From Anaspis maculata (lineage: Eukaryota > Arthropoda > Insecta > Coleoptera > Scraptiidae): 64,000 nucleotides of DNA. Positions within the stretch are counted from its first letter, which is position 1. Every line of letters starts with the position of its first letter. The stretch covers positions 97,266,935-97,330,934 of the forward strand of contig OX421962.1 of assembly GCA_949128115.1 (NCBI GenBank), given 5' to 3'. Positions 39,943 to 51,819 of this stretch are shown piece after piece. The position numbers were made by a program, and so were the translations under genes. The notes beneath the pieces were generated by a model. The model saw only the letters and a program-made list of their open reading frames with translations. It was not told where the DNA came from and made no database searches.

Positions 39943-40500
39943 TTGTTGGCGTGTTCTCACATTTATTCCTCTTTTGTCTGGAGTCCGATTTATGACTCCT
40001 TCATCAATGATTTGGAGAGGATTCTGAGGAGATTTTTGAAGTTGGCTTATTTTATACTGGACACAAACCAAAACCCTCCACGTGGTACTCCTCAGGAGAT
40101 TATGTTGGAGCGGTTCAATTTGCCATCTTTAAAGTCTCGAAGAGTGTTCCGCACTCAATCCATTTTCTTTTTGGTCTATTTAGCAACGCGTTGGATTGCC
40201 CTGATTTTCTTGGCTCTGTGGGTCTCAGTGTTCCTCGGCTTTCCTCTAGATCACTCAGTTTATTCCACCTTCCCACGGCTAGAACCAACATCCTAGTGGC
40301 ATCTTCTATCAGATGATTGTCAATTACTTTGCTTATGCGAAAGCGAGGGTTGATGTCTTCAACTGTTCTCTATCCGACATAAAGACGAAGGTTTTTACCT
40401 AAGTATGAACCCCCCCCTCTCGGATTTGTTTCTGGTATCCCTCACTCTTTAACTAAGCTTTTCTGCCTGTTGGGTGCAGTACAATAATAATAATTATTAC
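39943..40500 (+). pseudogene. 3' end of a Jockey/CR1-like non-LTR retrotransposon
   Basis: The C-terminal part of a reverse-transcriptase ORF. It shows SFVWSPIYDSFINDLERILR, then PPRGTPQEIMLERFNLPSLK and SRRVFRTQSIFF. After a frameshift near 40186 it gives DCPDFLGSVGLSVPRLSSRS and HLPTARTNIL. It ends near an AT-only tail at about 40480-40510. It is truncated at 5' and broken by stops. Confidence 0.8.
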
Positions 40501-40624
40501 TATTATAAACAAACCCGTACGCGAAATACGTAACAATATGTGTTACGACGACCGGGTAAAAAAACTCGATGAAACAAACACAAACGTAGAGAGTTTAACA
40601 GCAATACAATGCAATGCAAACTGT

Positions 40625-43600
40625 TAGTCTAGGCCACTTTTCTCAAAAGGCGTCTAGAAACCGAAACCGGTCCTAGAAGCAAATCATATAACATTTTGGC
40701 AACAAGTGGTTTTTCACTAAATGGACCCTGCTGAATCTGAAAATCCATGTTGCCACCCCGAAATTTGGACCGTTAGGCCCCCAGGGCCCCATTTTCGACA
40801 TTTCGGGGCATTTTGGTTTTCTCCGGTTTTTTCAGTTCAACAGGTCATATCTCGGAGACCGTAACAGATAAAATAAAAATTCTTCCACTGTTGCCTTGCC
40901 TTATGATTACTGAAAGCCTCCTATGCACTTTCCGTTCTTAATTTCTGTCAATTACATCTACAGATCATCAAGATCAGAAGAAATGCAAAAACACAACACA
41001 AAAACTTCGACCTATGGGGAGCTATGTGAAATGTTGAAAATAAGTCCATATATATGCGAGACCATATGTAGAGAAAGCTTCGAATAAGTTTTTGGCAAAG
41101 TTACGTTACAACAGGCCTTTTGGTTCAGCAGTTATGATTTTTTGAAAATCGATGTAGGGAAAGTGCGCGCTGTTTTGGGGGAGTGTCGGTCATTTGACCG
41201 AATAAGCTGACATCGGCCCGCAGTACAGCGGCGAGGCTGGCAGTTCGTTCTCTTACTCTCAAAATTTGCTCTGTATAGATATTACTGATCATTTCACTAT
41301 GTTTGATCACGAATATGAATATGTACCTACCTATATGTATGCGAACCAAAGCACAAAGATCCATGGCCCATAATCTATTGCTGGTTTAGGTACTCTCATG
41401 ACCGGGCCGGGCTGAATGGCACATCGCACTATTTTGAGCAATAAGCGGTCTTCGGGTAGGTAGTTTTATTGATATTATCGCGGCATCTACAAGAACGGTT
41501 GATTCAGCCGGTTTTACATCCACAAGACAAGATGTTGATCTATACTTTCGGTAAGGGGTCTAGCGTCGTCAATAAGGATCAAGTTCCGTGCTCCGTTTTT
41601 TTCCAGCCACAGTTTTCAGGAAGTAGTGAGACTGAGTCGCAGATATTCGCGTTGTACCACACTGCTGCCTGCCAGTGACTCCGCTGGATATGAAGTCGGG
41701 CTGCATAACTTGTTGGGCTTCAGGCTTTTTGACTGTTCCAGAAAGGACATGCCTGGCGATATCAGTCCTTATTTCAACTGAATCTTTTACCCACAAAAAG
41801 ATTTCCAGTCAGTAATTTAGAAGACCTTTTGAATTTAGTTTCACTTTATAATGCTTTGTGAGGAATCTCTCTGCATCAAAGATGTCATCTTTCGTTCGTG
41901 GCATAGCCCCCAAGTTCGAAAGTAACGTGCGTGATAGGTACTTTGCAAATATTTTTAGGGCTGCTGTCTCCGTAATCATTGCCGTAATAAATGATGTCAC
42001 ATCACATCTCGTGAGTGCGTGCGAAGCAAGTAGATATACTTTGTTTTTCTTCCAGCGATAAAGTTTTCCGGTCATTCCTGCCAAAGATATTGGCACAAGT
42101 AACAGGCTCATGTTTTGAAATCTGCGATAGATAAATTTCTCTGCCTGCTTTGTATGCCATCCGAAGCGCCGCTGTAAGATATTTCTATGGCCTTGCTGAA
42201 CTATTTTGTTAGTATTTTTCGATGCAACAACTTTTCGTCAGTCGCCGAGGATGAATGTATGATTCTTTTGCAAAGGTTGATGGTGGCTACTGTTGGGCTT
42301 TTGAGTTCAGTTATCCGATATCTGTGCAAGACGATCTTTAACTAAGCTCTTCACTTGCTCTAGTTCTTGTCGGTGTGCTTCCAACATGAGCCTGTTACTT
42401 GTTCCAATATCTTTGGCAGAAATCACCGGAAAACTTTATCGCTGGAAGAAAAACAAAGTATATCTACTTGCTTCGCACGCATTCACGAGGTGTGATGTGA
42501 CATCATTTATTACGACAATCACGGAGACAAGTGCCCTTAAAATATTTGCTAAGTATCACGGACGTTATTTTCGAACTCGGGGGCTATGCCACTAACGGAA
42601 GATGACATCTCTGAGGCATAGAGATTCATCACAAAGCTTTATAAAGTAAAACTGAATTCAAAAGGTCTTCCAAATTACTGACTGGAAATCTTTTTTAGGT
42701 AAAAGATTCAGTTGAAATAAGGACTGATATCGCCAGGCATGTCCTTTCTGGACAGTCAAAAAGCCTGAAGCTCTATCCCAACAAGTTATGCAGCCCGACT
42801 TCATATCCAGCGGAGTCACTGGCAGGCAGCAGTGTGGTACAACGCGAATATCTGCGACTCAGTCTTACTACTTCCTGAAAACTGTGGCTGGAAAAAAACG
42901 GAGCACGGAACTTGATCCTTATTGACGACGCTAGACCCCTAACCGAAAGTATAGATCAACATCTTGTCTTGTGGATGTAAAACCGGCTGAATCAACCGTT
43001 CTGGTAGATGCCGCAATAATATCAATAAAACTACCTCCCGAAGACCGCTTATTGCTCAAAATAGTGCGATGTGCCATTCAGCCCGGCCCGGTCATGAGAG
43101 TACCTAAACCAGCGATAGATTATGGGCCATGGATCTTTGTGCTTTGGTTCGCATACATATAGGTAGGTACATAGTCATATTCGTGATCAAACATAGTGAA
43201 ATGATCAGTAATATCCATACAGAGCAAATTTTGAGAGTAAGAGAACGAACTGCCAGCCTCGCCGCTGTACTGCGGGCCGATGTCAGCTTATTCGGTCAAA
43301 TGACCGACACTCCCCCAAAACAGCGCGCACTTTCCCTACATCGATTTTCAAAAAATCATAACTGCTGAACCAAAAGGCCTGTTGTAACGTAACTTTGCCA
43401 AAAACTTATTCGAAGCTTTCTCTACATATGGTCTCGCATATATATGGACTTCTTTTTCAACATTTCACATAGCTCCCCATAGGTCGAAGTTTTTGTGTTG
43501 TGTTTTTGCATCTCTTCTGATCTTGATGATCTGTAGATGTAATGGACAAAAATTAAGAACGGAAAGTGCATAGGAGGCTTTCAGTAATCATAAGGCAAGG

Positions 43601-43854
43601 CAACAGTGGAAGAATTTTTATTTTATCTGTTACGGTCTTCGAGATATGACCTGTTGAACTGAAAAAAAACGGAGAAAACCAAAATGCCCCGAAATGTCGA
43701 AAATGGGGCCCTGGGGGCCTAACGGTTCAAATTTCGGGGTGGCAACATGGATTTTTAGATTCAGCAGGGTCCATTTAGTAAAAATCCGCTTGTTGCCAAA
43801 ATGTTATATGATTTGCTTCTAGGCCCAGAAAAAACTGGAAAGTGTCCTAGTCTA
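40625..43854. mobile_element. 3.2-kb near-perfect palindrome
   Basis: The left arm 40625-42114 and right arm 42383-43854 are inverted copies with few differences, around a 268-bp unique spacer. The outer ends read TAGTCTAGG and CCTAGTCTA. TGT (possibly TGTTA) flanks both sides as a candidate target duplication. Each arm holds a broken frame directed outward (42111-41809 minus; 42386-42595 plus) containing YLLASHALTRCDVTSFI. This resembles the HALTGCDTTS-type motif I remember from uncharacterised transposon-associated proteins. The arms' outer parts contain GGGGCCCTGGGGGCCTAACG. The protein in both arms is interrupted. Confidence 0.8.
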
Positions 43855-43904
43855 TGTTACTTGAACCTTAACATTTATTTAAACAAAATTAGAACCATCT
43901 GCCA

Positions 43905-44500
43905 AATTAGACTCCGCAACAAAAAATTGCAAGACTTTATTTGAATCAGTCCAAGTAGGTAGGTATATGTTATTAATCTGACTGAGACATACTCACTTTG
44001 TAACTTTAACGTCAAAGAAGATATTTTTCATATAATTTGTAGATGTCGCCCGCTCTCTCCACCCTCTACAGAAGATATTGTCTGTCCCAATACTCAGTAC
44101 ATGAAGTAGAATCTCACAACTTTCACCGACGTCTGTTCAACGACCTCCAACAGTTCAAAAAATCGATAGCATAAATTTTTTTCTCCTGGGAAAAGCTTGC
44201 AATTTAGAGAGGAAGTTGTATTAGAATTGAATTGGAAGAAATTTATGTAGGTATTTATGATCCCTTATTAGAATTCTCTATAATAGGTACATATTGTTTT
44301 TTTTTATAATGTTCATTCTATGTATTTACTAAATTTACTGTTAATTTTTGATTTATTGGTTTCTATTTGGTAATTACTAGTCAACACTAAGATAAAATTC
44401 TTCTTTAGTAAATTTTACTTATTTCTTTTGTATTATGTTATTGTACCTACACCGCTGTATGGTAAGGACAATAAATCATTAATAATTAAAAAAAAACATC
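43905..44500. other. Possible retroelement tail
   Basis: No gene recognised. The segment ends GACAATAAATCATTAATAAT followed by an A run (44470-44495), which looks like the polyadenylated 3' end of an old non-LTR element. No protein motif supports this. Confidence 0.3.
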
Positions 44501-44587
44501 AGACTGTAGGTAATAAAATACTCTGTCTGTAAAAAATAATTTCAAGTTTTTTAAACCACCCCTCTAACTCTTTTAAAAAATTTTCTC

Positions 44588-44850
44588 AATCCACCTTTCC
44601 CATATGAGAAACCACTCACGCGCATACCGGTGAGCGCAGATTCCCGATAATACAAACAGCTCTACAGGGGCCTTATTCTTGAAACGGGGAGCAAAGTTCT
44701 CATGCGGTGTTGCTATGCAAGGAGAACTATGATTGGCCCTTGCCTAGCAACTACACATGTGGACTCTGTTCCCCGTTTCAAGAATAGGGCCCCAGATCGC
44801 TAGTTCCACGCTCACAGGTATGCGCGAAACTGTCATGGGAAAGCTGGATT
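44588..44850. mobile_element. MITE-B copy 2, interrupted
   Basis: The termini AATCCACCTTTCCCATATGA and TCATGGGAAAGCTGGATT and the subterminal GCGCATACCGGTGAGCGCA match MITE-B copy 1. The centre is broken by the element at 44668-44792. Confidence 0.85.
44668..44792. mobile_element. Hairpin MITE nested in MITE-B
   Basis: The termini GGGCCTTATTCTTGAAACGG and CCGTTTCAAGAATAGGGCCC mirror each other. The 3-bp duplication CAG flanks both sides (44665-44667, 44793-44795). GGG...CCC ends with 3-bp duplications are compatible with PIF/Harbinger-like mobilisation. The core GATTGGCCCTTGCCTAGCAA recalls other MITEs here. Confidence 0.82.
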
Positions 44851-44859
44851 GGGAGGCGA

Positions 44860-46090
44860 ATGGGTTGAACTCGAGGTTGAAGATAAAAATTTGGTAATAC
44901 GTGTCTTAGATGTCCTCGTCCCCTATCGGAATAAGAATCGACCTATTTCGGCGTTTCCCTGTAAAAAAAATTGGCGGCGAGAAATCTGCGGTGTCTTTTT
45001 AATAAAATCACCCTATATGTACTTATATTACTATTTAGGTTACTATCCTATCATATCTCATACCTATTTTGTAACTCAGAAACTACCCGATGGATTTAGA
45101 ACGAAATGCATTATCACTTTTTTTTCTAGCTTATCGAGACCGAGCTCAAATGATTGAGCTATAAAGTTGTAGTCGGCAGTCGTGATTTTCCAAAATTTAT
45201 TCTAATTCAGCCACTATGAATTTTTCAATTTTTTAAAGCTTTTTCTTACCTCTACACTCGGCCAGTGACTAAAATCACCAGACGTGAATTTGGTGAGAAA
45301 ATTTAGACATAGTCAAATCGGCAGATTTGCGTCCAACCGCATGCGATTGCGGTTTGGATATAGTTTTTTCATGTTTTTTACACCGATTTTGACAATTAGA
45401 CGATCTTAGAAACTTGCAGAATTTCCAGCTTCTGATGTACAATCAGAAATATGTACATATATTCAGATTAGGTGCCGACTCCCAGTAGTCAGTAGAACGT
45501 ATTTAAAGAAAATATTGCATCTTCAGGATGAAGTTAAATTGGTAAAAATCAAGGTGAAAATTATTTTTTTTGGATTTTGAAAATATTTCCACGATCAATA
45601 GTACCTCCCTGTAGCATTATTTCCAAGATTTTTGGGTTCTAATTCAATTTGTTGGATTAAAAAATGTGAACAATTTCCCTCAATACCGGAGTTGAAAACA
45701 TGACTGGAAAGTGGAAGTCCAGCCCTTTATGTTTATTTCCAAATGTTTTGGAAATATTTCCTTTGTTTTTTTGGCAATATTTTTCTGGAGCTCTTGAGTA
45801 ATTGTACCGGATCTCTTTTACAGCACGTTCAGAACACTGTCTAAGTGAAAAGCATCAGTAGTACTGTGGTATTAAGGCAAAGTATCAATACTGCCAAGGG
45901 CACAGATTACAATAATCGCATGCTTTGGCATTAGCCTCTGAGTACCTTGTTAATCTTGTTATGGTACTTTTCAATATTGTTAACAATTTGGTAGATATGA
46001 CACTTGGTTTCAACACAGCAGAAATTGTTGCTAGTTCATGATTGTTCAGTATGGCCCCAGTGCTAACATTCTGAATAAATTTCAAGTTCT
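44860..46090. other. Region without a recognised gene
   Basis: AT-rich intergenic sequence downstream of mRpL30. About 44870-45010 resembles blocks in FB-B and the element at 22.7 kb. Nothing else was identified. Confidence 0.45.
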
Positions 46091-46095
46091 ATAAT

Positions 46096-46101
46096 TTTAT
46101 T
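46096..46101 (-). terminator. Poly(A) signal of mRpL30
   Basis: AATAAA on the minus strand, 31 nt after the stop codon. Confidence 0.6.
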
Positions 46102-46132
46102 TAGGTATATTAAAAACTACAAAATACAACTA

Positions 46133-46785
46133 CTACCAAGCAGTCAACCATTTTCTCCTGGAATCCCTTCTCAAAGTATCCGGATCCATTTTCTCAGGCT
46201 TCTTCTTAAACTCCTCAGTCAGTTGTAGTCTTTCTTCTGCAGGCTCCAGTGTCTTCTTGACAACCAACTCCCCATTTTCCTTCAAGAATGTACCAGTAGA
46301 ATCCTTCGGGAACCCATTGGGAAAAGTGATTGGGGTAATTTGAACCAAATGTTTGACCTTGTACAGTCTTTGGTTATTTTCCGGAATGTTCTTCACAATA
46401 ACTGGACTGTGCAACTGTAATGCTTGGATTATACACCAATGAAAGAGTTTGAGAGTGGCAACTTACTTTTCCATCTAAACGAAAATCGGTCATTATTTTC
46501 TTCTCCCAAAAGGGCCTGCCCTTCAGTGGCTTGATTCGAGTTACCCTGAAGAGTTTGGTTGCCTCATATGGAGGATCTTTGAAGTCTGGATGTCTGGAAA
46601 ACAACGTTTAGTAAATTCCTGAATCAGTCCTCATTTGAAAGCCTCCACCATGCGACTTACCTGGGGTAGTAAGTAAAACCAAAGTATTTAATTCCATCGT
46701 CCCATTTGTATTCCCTAGTCATTATGAAAGGCCTTTGAATTATTCTGAATGGATTAAATATCGAATTATTGAATAATTTCGACAT
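46133..46785 (-). CDS. mRpL30: Mitochondrial large ribosomal subunit protein uL30m
   Basis: Three exons: 46785-46661, 46593-46467 and 46414-46133 (stop TAG 46135-46133). Donors are GTAAGT at both introns, acceptors TTTTCCAG and ATTACAG, and the phases agree (2, 0). The product is 177 residues. It has a basic N-terminus MSKLFNNSIFNPFRIIQRPF suited to mitochondrial import. The L30 fold follows: KLFRVTRIKPLKGRPFWEKK, then SPVIVKNIPENNQRLYKVKH, then ITPITFPNGFPKD. uL30m is a structural protein of the mitoribosome, here with the usual charged C-terminal extension. Its start codon is 167 bp from that of the divergent RWDD1 gene, so the two probably share a promoter. Confidence 0.92.
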
Positions 46786-46952
46786 TTTGGGATTAAATGA
46801 AGTGAGAGCCGAGATGAAAATAAATCAGAAGTAAGGTTAACATTTGGCGTTTGTTTGAAGTGACAGCACTGACAGCTGTCAGTTGACGTTGACATTTGTG
46901 ACAGCTAACCTAAAAAGGAACACGGGTGCAGAACTTTTGAAAGAGCAAATAA
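46786..46952. promoter_or_regulatory. Shared (bidirectional) promoter, mRpL30 / RWDD1
   Basis: 167 bp between opposed start codons. It contains a perfect 16-bp palindrome ACTGACAGCTGTCAGT (46868-46883), with an E-box-type CAGCTG at its heart, lying almost exactly midway. It is surrounded by more TGACAG/TTGACA words. There is no TATA box. Confidence 0.65.
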
Positions 46953-47843
46953 ATGGATTATTTAGAGGAACAAAGGGGTGAAATTGAAGCCCTAGAATCC
47001 ATTTATTATGGCGATGTCACAAGTAAGTCATTTCAGTCAGTTTCATCTACATGCAAACAATTTTCTCCATTTTCAGTCATATCTGCTGAGCCCTTTCACA
47101 AATTCTCCATTCCCATAAAATCAGAAGAGTACGATCCCGAAACCGACAACGGGCTAACGTGCGATTTAGTCTTCACTTACACTGCCAAATATCCAGAGGA
47201 ACCGCCAGTGATAGAAATCGAAAATGCGGAAAACTTTGAGGAAGATTACGAGGTCGGACTCCTCAGCTACCTGCAGGAACAAATCCAGGAAAACTTAGGA
47301 ATGGTCATGATATTCACTTTGGTGTCTTCAGCGCAAGAGTGGCTCAACGTCAAATGGGAAGAGACTAAAAAGGAGAGAGACGAACAGGCTGCGAAAAAGC
47401 TGAAAGCCGAAGAAGAAGCAGAAATGGTTTGTGGATTATTCCTGTTTACATAGAGTAACTAGTAATTTACTTGAAACAATATTTCCAGAAACGGTTTGAA
47501 GGGACTCGGGTAACAGTAGAAACATTCATGAAGTGGAAGACACAGTTTGAAGATGAAACTGGCATAGCAAAGAGGAGGGAACTTGTAGAGAAAGAAGGCA
47601 AGAAACTTACCGGAAGGGAGCTGTTCATGACTGATAACACACTCAATGAGTCAGATTTGAAATTTCTGGAAGATGGTATAGTTTTTTTTGCTTTTATTGG
47701 GCATTTGCTGACTTGGGATTGCAGGGGATGCTGTTAAAGTGGATGAGTCTTTGTTCCAAGACTTGGATGATCTGGATATTGATGATGATGATGAGGATGA
47801 TGAAGATTTCAACCCCAATAACTATAATAGCGATACAGATTAG
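46953..47843 (+). CDS. RWDD1: RWD domain-containing protein 1 (RWDD1/DFRP2 homologue)
   Basis: Four exons: 46953-47022, 47077-47426, 47489-47675 and 47725-47843 (stop TAG 47841-47843), phases 1, 0 and 1. The product is 241 residues, against 243 in human. The N-terminal RWD domain starts MDYLEEQRGEIEALESIYYG and includes the family's YPxxPP turn (KYPEEPPVIEIE). A charged coiled stretch follows (EWLNVKWEETKKERDEQAAK), then the conserved RVTVETFMKWKTQFE block. An acidic tail VDESLFQDLDDLDIDDDD follows and ends NYNSDTD. The family protein binds the GTPase DRG2 and stabilises it, acting in the cytoplasm in translation-linked growth control. The donor of exon 2, GTTTGT, is slightly unusual. Confidence 0.95.
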
Positions 47844-47849
47844 GCCTTC

Positions 47850-48310
47850 TTAATTTTTTAAATATGCTAAGCTGTATTTTTAATTACAATAATTCATTTT
47901 GTAAGACGTTAACCTTTTGCAGTTTTATTTTTGTCCCAGTTGAAAACTTAGAATCCTATAGCGTTCACATGCTTATTTGTTAGGCGAATGTAAGCCATCC
48001 AATACTTTCAAAACCCCCGTCTATATACTAACTGTACTGATCCCTTGTCTCCTCACCAGGGCTGGTCGTTTGACAGTATCTTTTGCACTGATATTCACAT
48101 CAACTGTTCTCTCATATTACAGACTTTCCTTGAGGTCTTTGTTTGGTACGAGTTTGGTACCATACTCGGTATCAAATGGTAGGCTATTTGACGGCGTAAA
48201 CAGAGACGTGTTTAGAGTGACGACTGACATGAGTCAAACAAAAAATTGAATTATATTTGGAAGTGGAAAGTTGAGCTGAGAATGTGCATGGGAAAATATG
48301 CACGGAAGAA
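47850..48310. other. RWDD1 3' UTR and flank
   Basis: AT-rich sequence after the RWDD1 stop. An open frame at 47977-48249 (+) matches no family I know. Confidence 0.4.
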
Positions 48311-48314
48311 GATA

Positions 48315-48592
48315 GGGTAACTATTGACGACCACTACTTCTCGACTAGCATTTTCTAAGAGTTAGGCAACCACTCAAACAGCTATATAGGACGCTTCCTT
48401 CTTGCCTGTACTTGCGTCGTAGGACATTGGTGGAGAAGTAATGGAAAGAAGGAGCATTTTACAGTGGAAATAGTGGTTTCCCCAGGAAACTACGGTCGAC
48501 GAACGTGATGTTGTGGTGGTGTCTACCTACCGTGAAAAGTTGGTGGCTGAAGTCAAGAAGTAGTGGTCGTCAATAATTACCGAAGATAGAAA
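48315..48592. mobile_element. TIR element with AAGATA target duplication
   Basis: GGGTAACTATTGACGACCAC (with TACTTCT) is mirrored by AGTAGTGGTCGTCAATAATT ACCG at the right. AAGATA flanks both ends (48309-48314 and 48593-48598). It is 278 bp and non-coding. Confidence 0.75.
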
Positions 48593-48705
48593 AGCAAGCA
48601 CAAGTATACGTTTGAGTTTCAATTTAATTATCAGAATTTTAGAACTTTGGCTGGTGGCTGTAGGCAACCAGTTATAGAGGCAAAATAGTTATTTATGTAG
48701 TAAGA

Positions 48706-48799
48706 GCGTAAAGCGACTGTTTTAGGCCCGACGTATGTAAGTTGTGCCCGAGCATAGCGAGGGCACATTCAGACAGAGGGCCTAAAACAGGCTTTACGC
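48706..48799. repeat. Hairpin repeat
   Basis: GCGTAAAGCGACTGTTTTAG with GCCC is mirrored by GGGCCTAAAACAGGCTTTAC. It ends close to DR1 copy 2. Confidence 0.6.
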
Positions 48800-48836
48800 T
48801 TGAGCTGCATACAACGTTTTTTACACGACCCATTCT

Positions 48837-50465
48837 TTTACTTTCCCGGCCCGTCCAAGGGAAAGTTATGTAATGATGCAGGATGCAGGAAAAACGTTCT
48901 GACACGATAGCTGCCGAACCGATAGTCTGATCGACTTGAAATTTGGTATACTGACAGGGTCTTGCTGTTAAATGAGCTGATTAGTTTTTGGCTGTCATCT
49001 GTCAAACGGAAGTGTCACTATCAAAATATGACAGAAGCTATATCTCACAGAACTTGACTTGCAAAATGCCGTTTGAAAGCCCATGAAAAGCTGTATTCAG
49101 AACAGTTGAAAATATTGCCCTGTCTGTCATCTGTCAAAAAATAAAAAATGTCAAAGTTCAAAACTTTACCATTCAATTATTCAAAATCTATCTGATTAAT
49201 TGGGACCAAATTTGGCAGGAAGCAACAGAACATAAGAGTCAAATTAAGTCTGCAGTTGCAATTTTCCACCATATTCCCGTCGGGCGTTATGGATTTTCAA
49301 AATTTCTCCTAGCCGTTGCCACTCGAGAGAACGTCTCACCCGGATTTCCACCAGGATGACCCGCTTTTGATGTAGCACTCCACTCAAAAATTCATTCCTG
49401 CTCGAGGATCGACTTTTTTCGGAAAATTTTGACTGATATCGGAAGTAGATTGAACTGGGCGTCTTGTAGATCTATTTTTAAAATCGACACAACTTCGGTT
49501 TCCCGACGGTAATTTTTTCAATATGAAATTTGCACATTCCGTGAATTTGAAAAAACTGCAGTACAGACTTCTACATGCGGTGAGTCCACGAAGGTGAGTC
49601 CCACGAAATATTCATTTTAGGTGCAGACATGCTGCGGATGAAAGTTGGAGAGAAGATCGAATTAATTTTTGGAGGAAAAATTTTCAAAATCGGACCCATG
49701 GTTTTCGAGTTTTCCTCTCTGGAAAAACTGGAAATTTTCCAACTTTTTATTCCGTGAACAGATTTTTACCGAATTATAGGTTTTTAAAGAATAAATAACT
49801 GGTTCTTGAACATTTTCCAATAATTTTTCTCCAATTTCCCGGAAATTTTCTTACTGAAAATATAAAACCGCTTAGTTATGCGATCGTGCAAATTAGGCGG
49901 TTCTGCCACGATAATTACCGAATTATTGATCCGATCGAATCGAAATCAGGTACGAAAGCATAAGTTCAGCCTGGAATGATCTGATTAGACTTTGGGGAGA
50001 TGATTTAGATCGGAAGCCCTCAGGTGGCATATTGGGTCTGGGCTTGTCTGCCCCAAGCTCTAAATTGAAAATATAGAGTTGAAATTTGACACACACATGC
50101 AGTAAAAGTTCTCAATCAAGTTTGTGTACCTAATTTCGTCATCATGTCTGAAGTAGGAACAAAAATTTTAATAAGAAACTAGCATGCATTCTTAAGATAT
50201 CACAACAGTCAGCTAGGTACCCATAGTTCTACCTTTTGAATTATCCCATCACCTTGGAAAACTAACCCAACCTGTCACTTGTTCTATCGGCCCAACAATG
50301 GATGCAGGATGCTCGCTTTACGCTCAACTGACTATTGTAGAACTTTTTCATCAATGTCCTAATCAAATCTCACCTTCCCGAAGGGACGGTTAGCCCAAAA
50401 TCATCACTGAAGTCTTTGGATACCGCCGGGAAAGTTTTGTGTCGCTCCACAACAGATTTTTTTGA
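48837..50465 (+). repeat. Dispersed repeat DR1 copy 2
   Basis: Same block order as copy 1: TACTTTCCCGGCCCGTC, GATCGACTTGAAATTTGGTA, the TGTCAAACGGAAGTGTCACT block, CCAAATTTGGCAGGAAGCAA, and the end CCGCCGGGAAAGTTTTGTGT with a T run. The GT tract seen in copies 1 and 3 is missing here. Confidence 0.7.
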
Positions 50466-50629
50466 ATTTGATTTTGAACCATAAAAGCCGAAAAACTAAA
50501 AAGCGATTATAGATCGATCGAGATAGCAATGACATCATGGGCACCTATGATTTTGTTTTTACTTGTCATTTAATAATTATCACTAGTGTCAGTGTCTTTT
50601 TTATTGATTATCGCCCACATACCCAATTC

Positions 50630-50920
50630 AACCAATCAGAACAACCGAATGAGACCCACGTGACTCGGTTTAAGCTATCGATTAATGCACATTAGGAGGT
50701 GATTAATGCACACTAGGTAATAGCACCGGATTGAAATATTTTTGGGCCCACAAATAATATGGAATTGAAACGACTGTATTTATACTTGTTTCGACTGAAA
50801 TTTTAGTACTAGTGCGTTTAAAGGGCCTTCGACTTACTAAAATACAATTTTACAACCTATTAGACTTCGTTTCAGCATTGTTTTCAGCAACGAGGCCCCT
50901 TCTTTAATCCGCGACTGTGC
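50630..50920 (+). repeat. Dispersed repeat DR3 copy 1
   Basis: Shares CAACCAATCAG, TTTAAGCTATCGAT, AGGAGGTGATTAA, and ACTAGG...AATA followed by GCACCGGA with 58690-58960. Both copies lie about 0.2-0.9 kb after a DR1 copy, so DR1 and DR3 may be parts of one larger element. Confidence 0.5.
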
Positions 50921-51271
50921 ACTCTCCTTTCATGCGCTGTCAACAGCTGTTAGTGACATTTAGTTTTTAGCTCTACCAGTCTACTGCCCATGTGAAACTA
51001 CTGTATTGTGAAGTACCACTCATGGCAAGATAATTATTATTTAGCCAAGCAGAATTAGCTTGATTCAGTAGTGAGCTTCACAAGTGTATTCAGTTATTAG
51101 AAAGAAGAAAAAACAAACATTTTTACCCTTCTCTTGAAATTGATTTTTTTTTCAACAAGGCATGCTTTGAAATTGACAGTTTAATACAATGATACATTGA
51201 AACTACCATTTATACTGGTAGTCTATTTGGGCGATAATCTGCAAAATTTAACTCGGGCTTTGTGTTTTATT

Positions 51272-51442
51272 CGAGTTAAATGTTTCAAATTCCTCAAACA
51301 AACTATCAATCACTCGAAAAGTAGACCCGATATTATCTTGGACAAAATCCCTCGACTACGTCTCGGGATTTTAGTCAGATAATATCGGGTCTACTTTTTC
51401 CTCGTGATTGACAGTTGTTTTCGGGTTAAAACGATTTAACTG
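51272..51442. mobile_element. Hairpin MITE
   Basis: AAGTAGACCCGATATTATCT is mirrored by AGATAATATCGGGTCTACTT. The arms extend outward through CAATCACTCG / CGTGATTG to TCGAGTTAAA / GATTTAACTG. Confidence 0.75.
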
Positions 51443-51744
51443 AAAAAACACCAAGCACTTGTTATATTACTATTGAAAAGCACCCAGCAAGAATTTTCGT
51501 TTTTGAGGCGCTGCACCCCTCCCGCCGATGGCGATGGCTTCTCGAGCCACACTTGATCTTCTGCCGGAGAAGTCCAAAAAAATACATGAGAACGTAGGTA
51601 TACCTATACTTAGATGAAAAATCCAAGGTGGTGAAGCCTTCTACTTTGTGGTCCGTGTTTTTCATGCTGAAGACAACCCTTTCAGTTAAGGACGACACGG
51701 ATTTTACCGCAAAGTTACAGCCTACGTGAAGAGACAGGCAGACG

Positions 51745-51785
51745 TAAGGTGACCAGATTCCTCAGTGAAGAAATCGGAACAGGGA

Positions 51786-51819
<34 letters not shown>

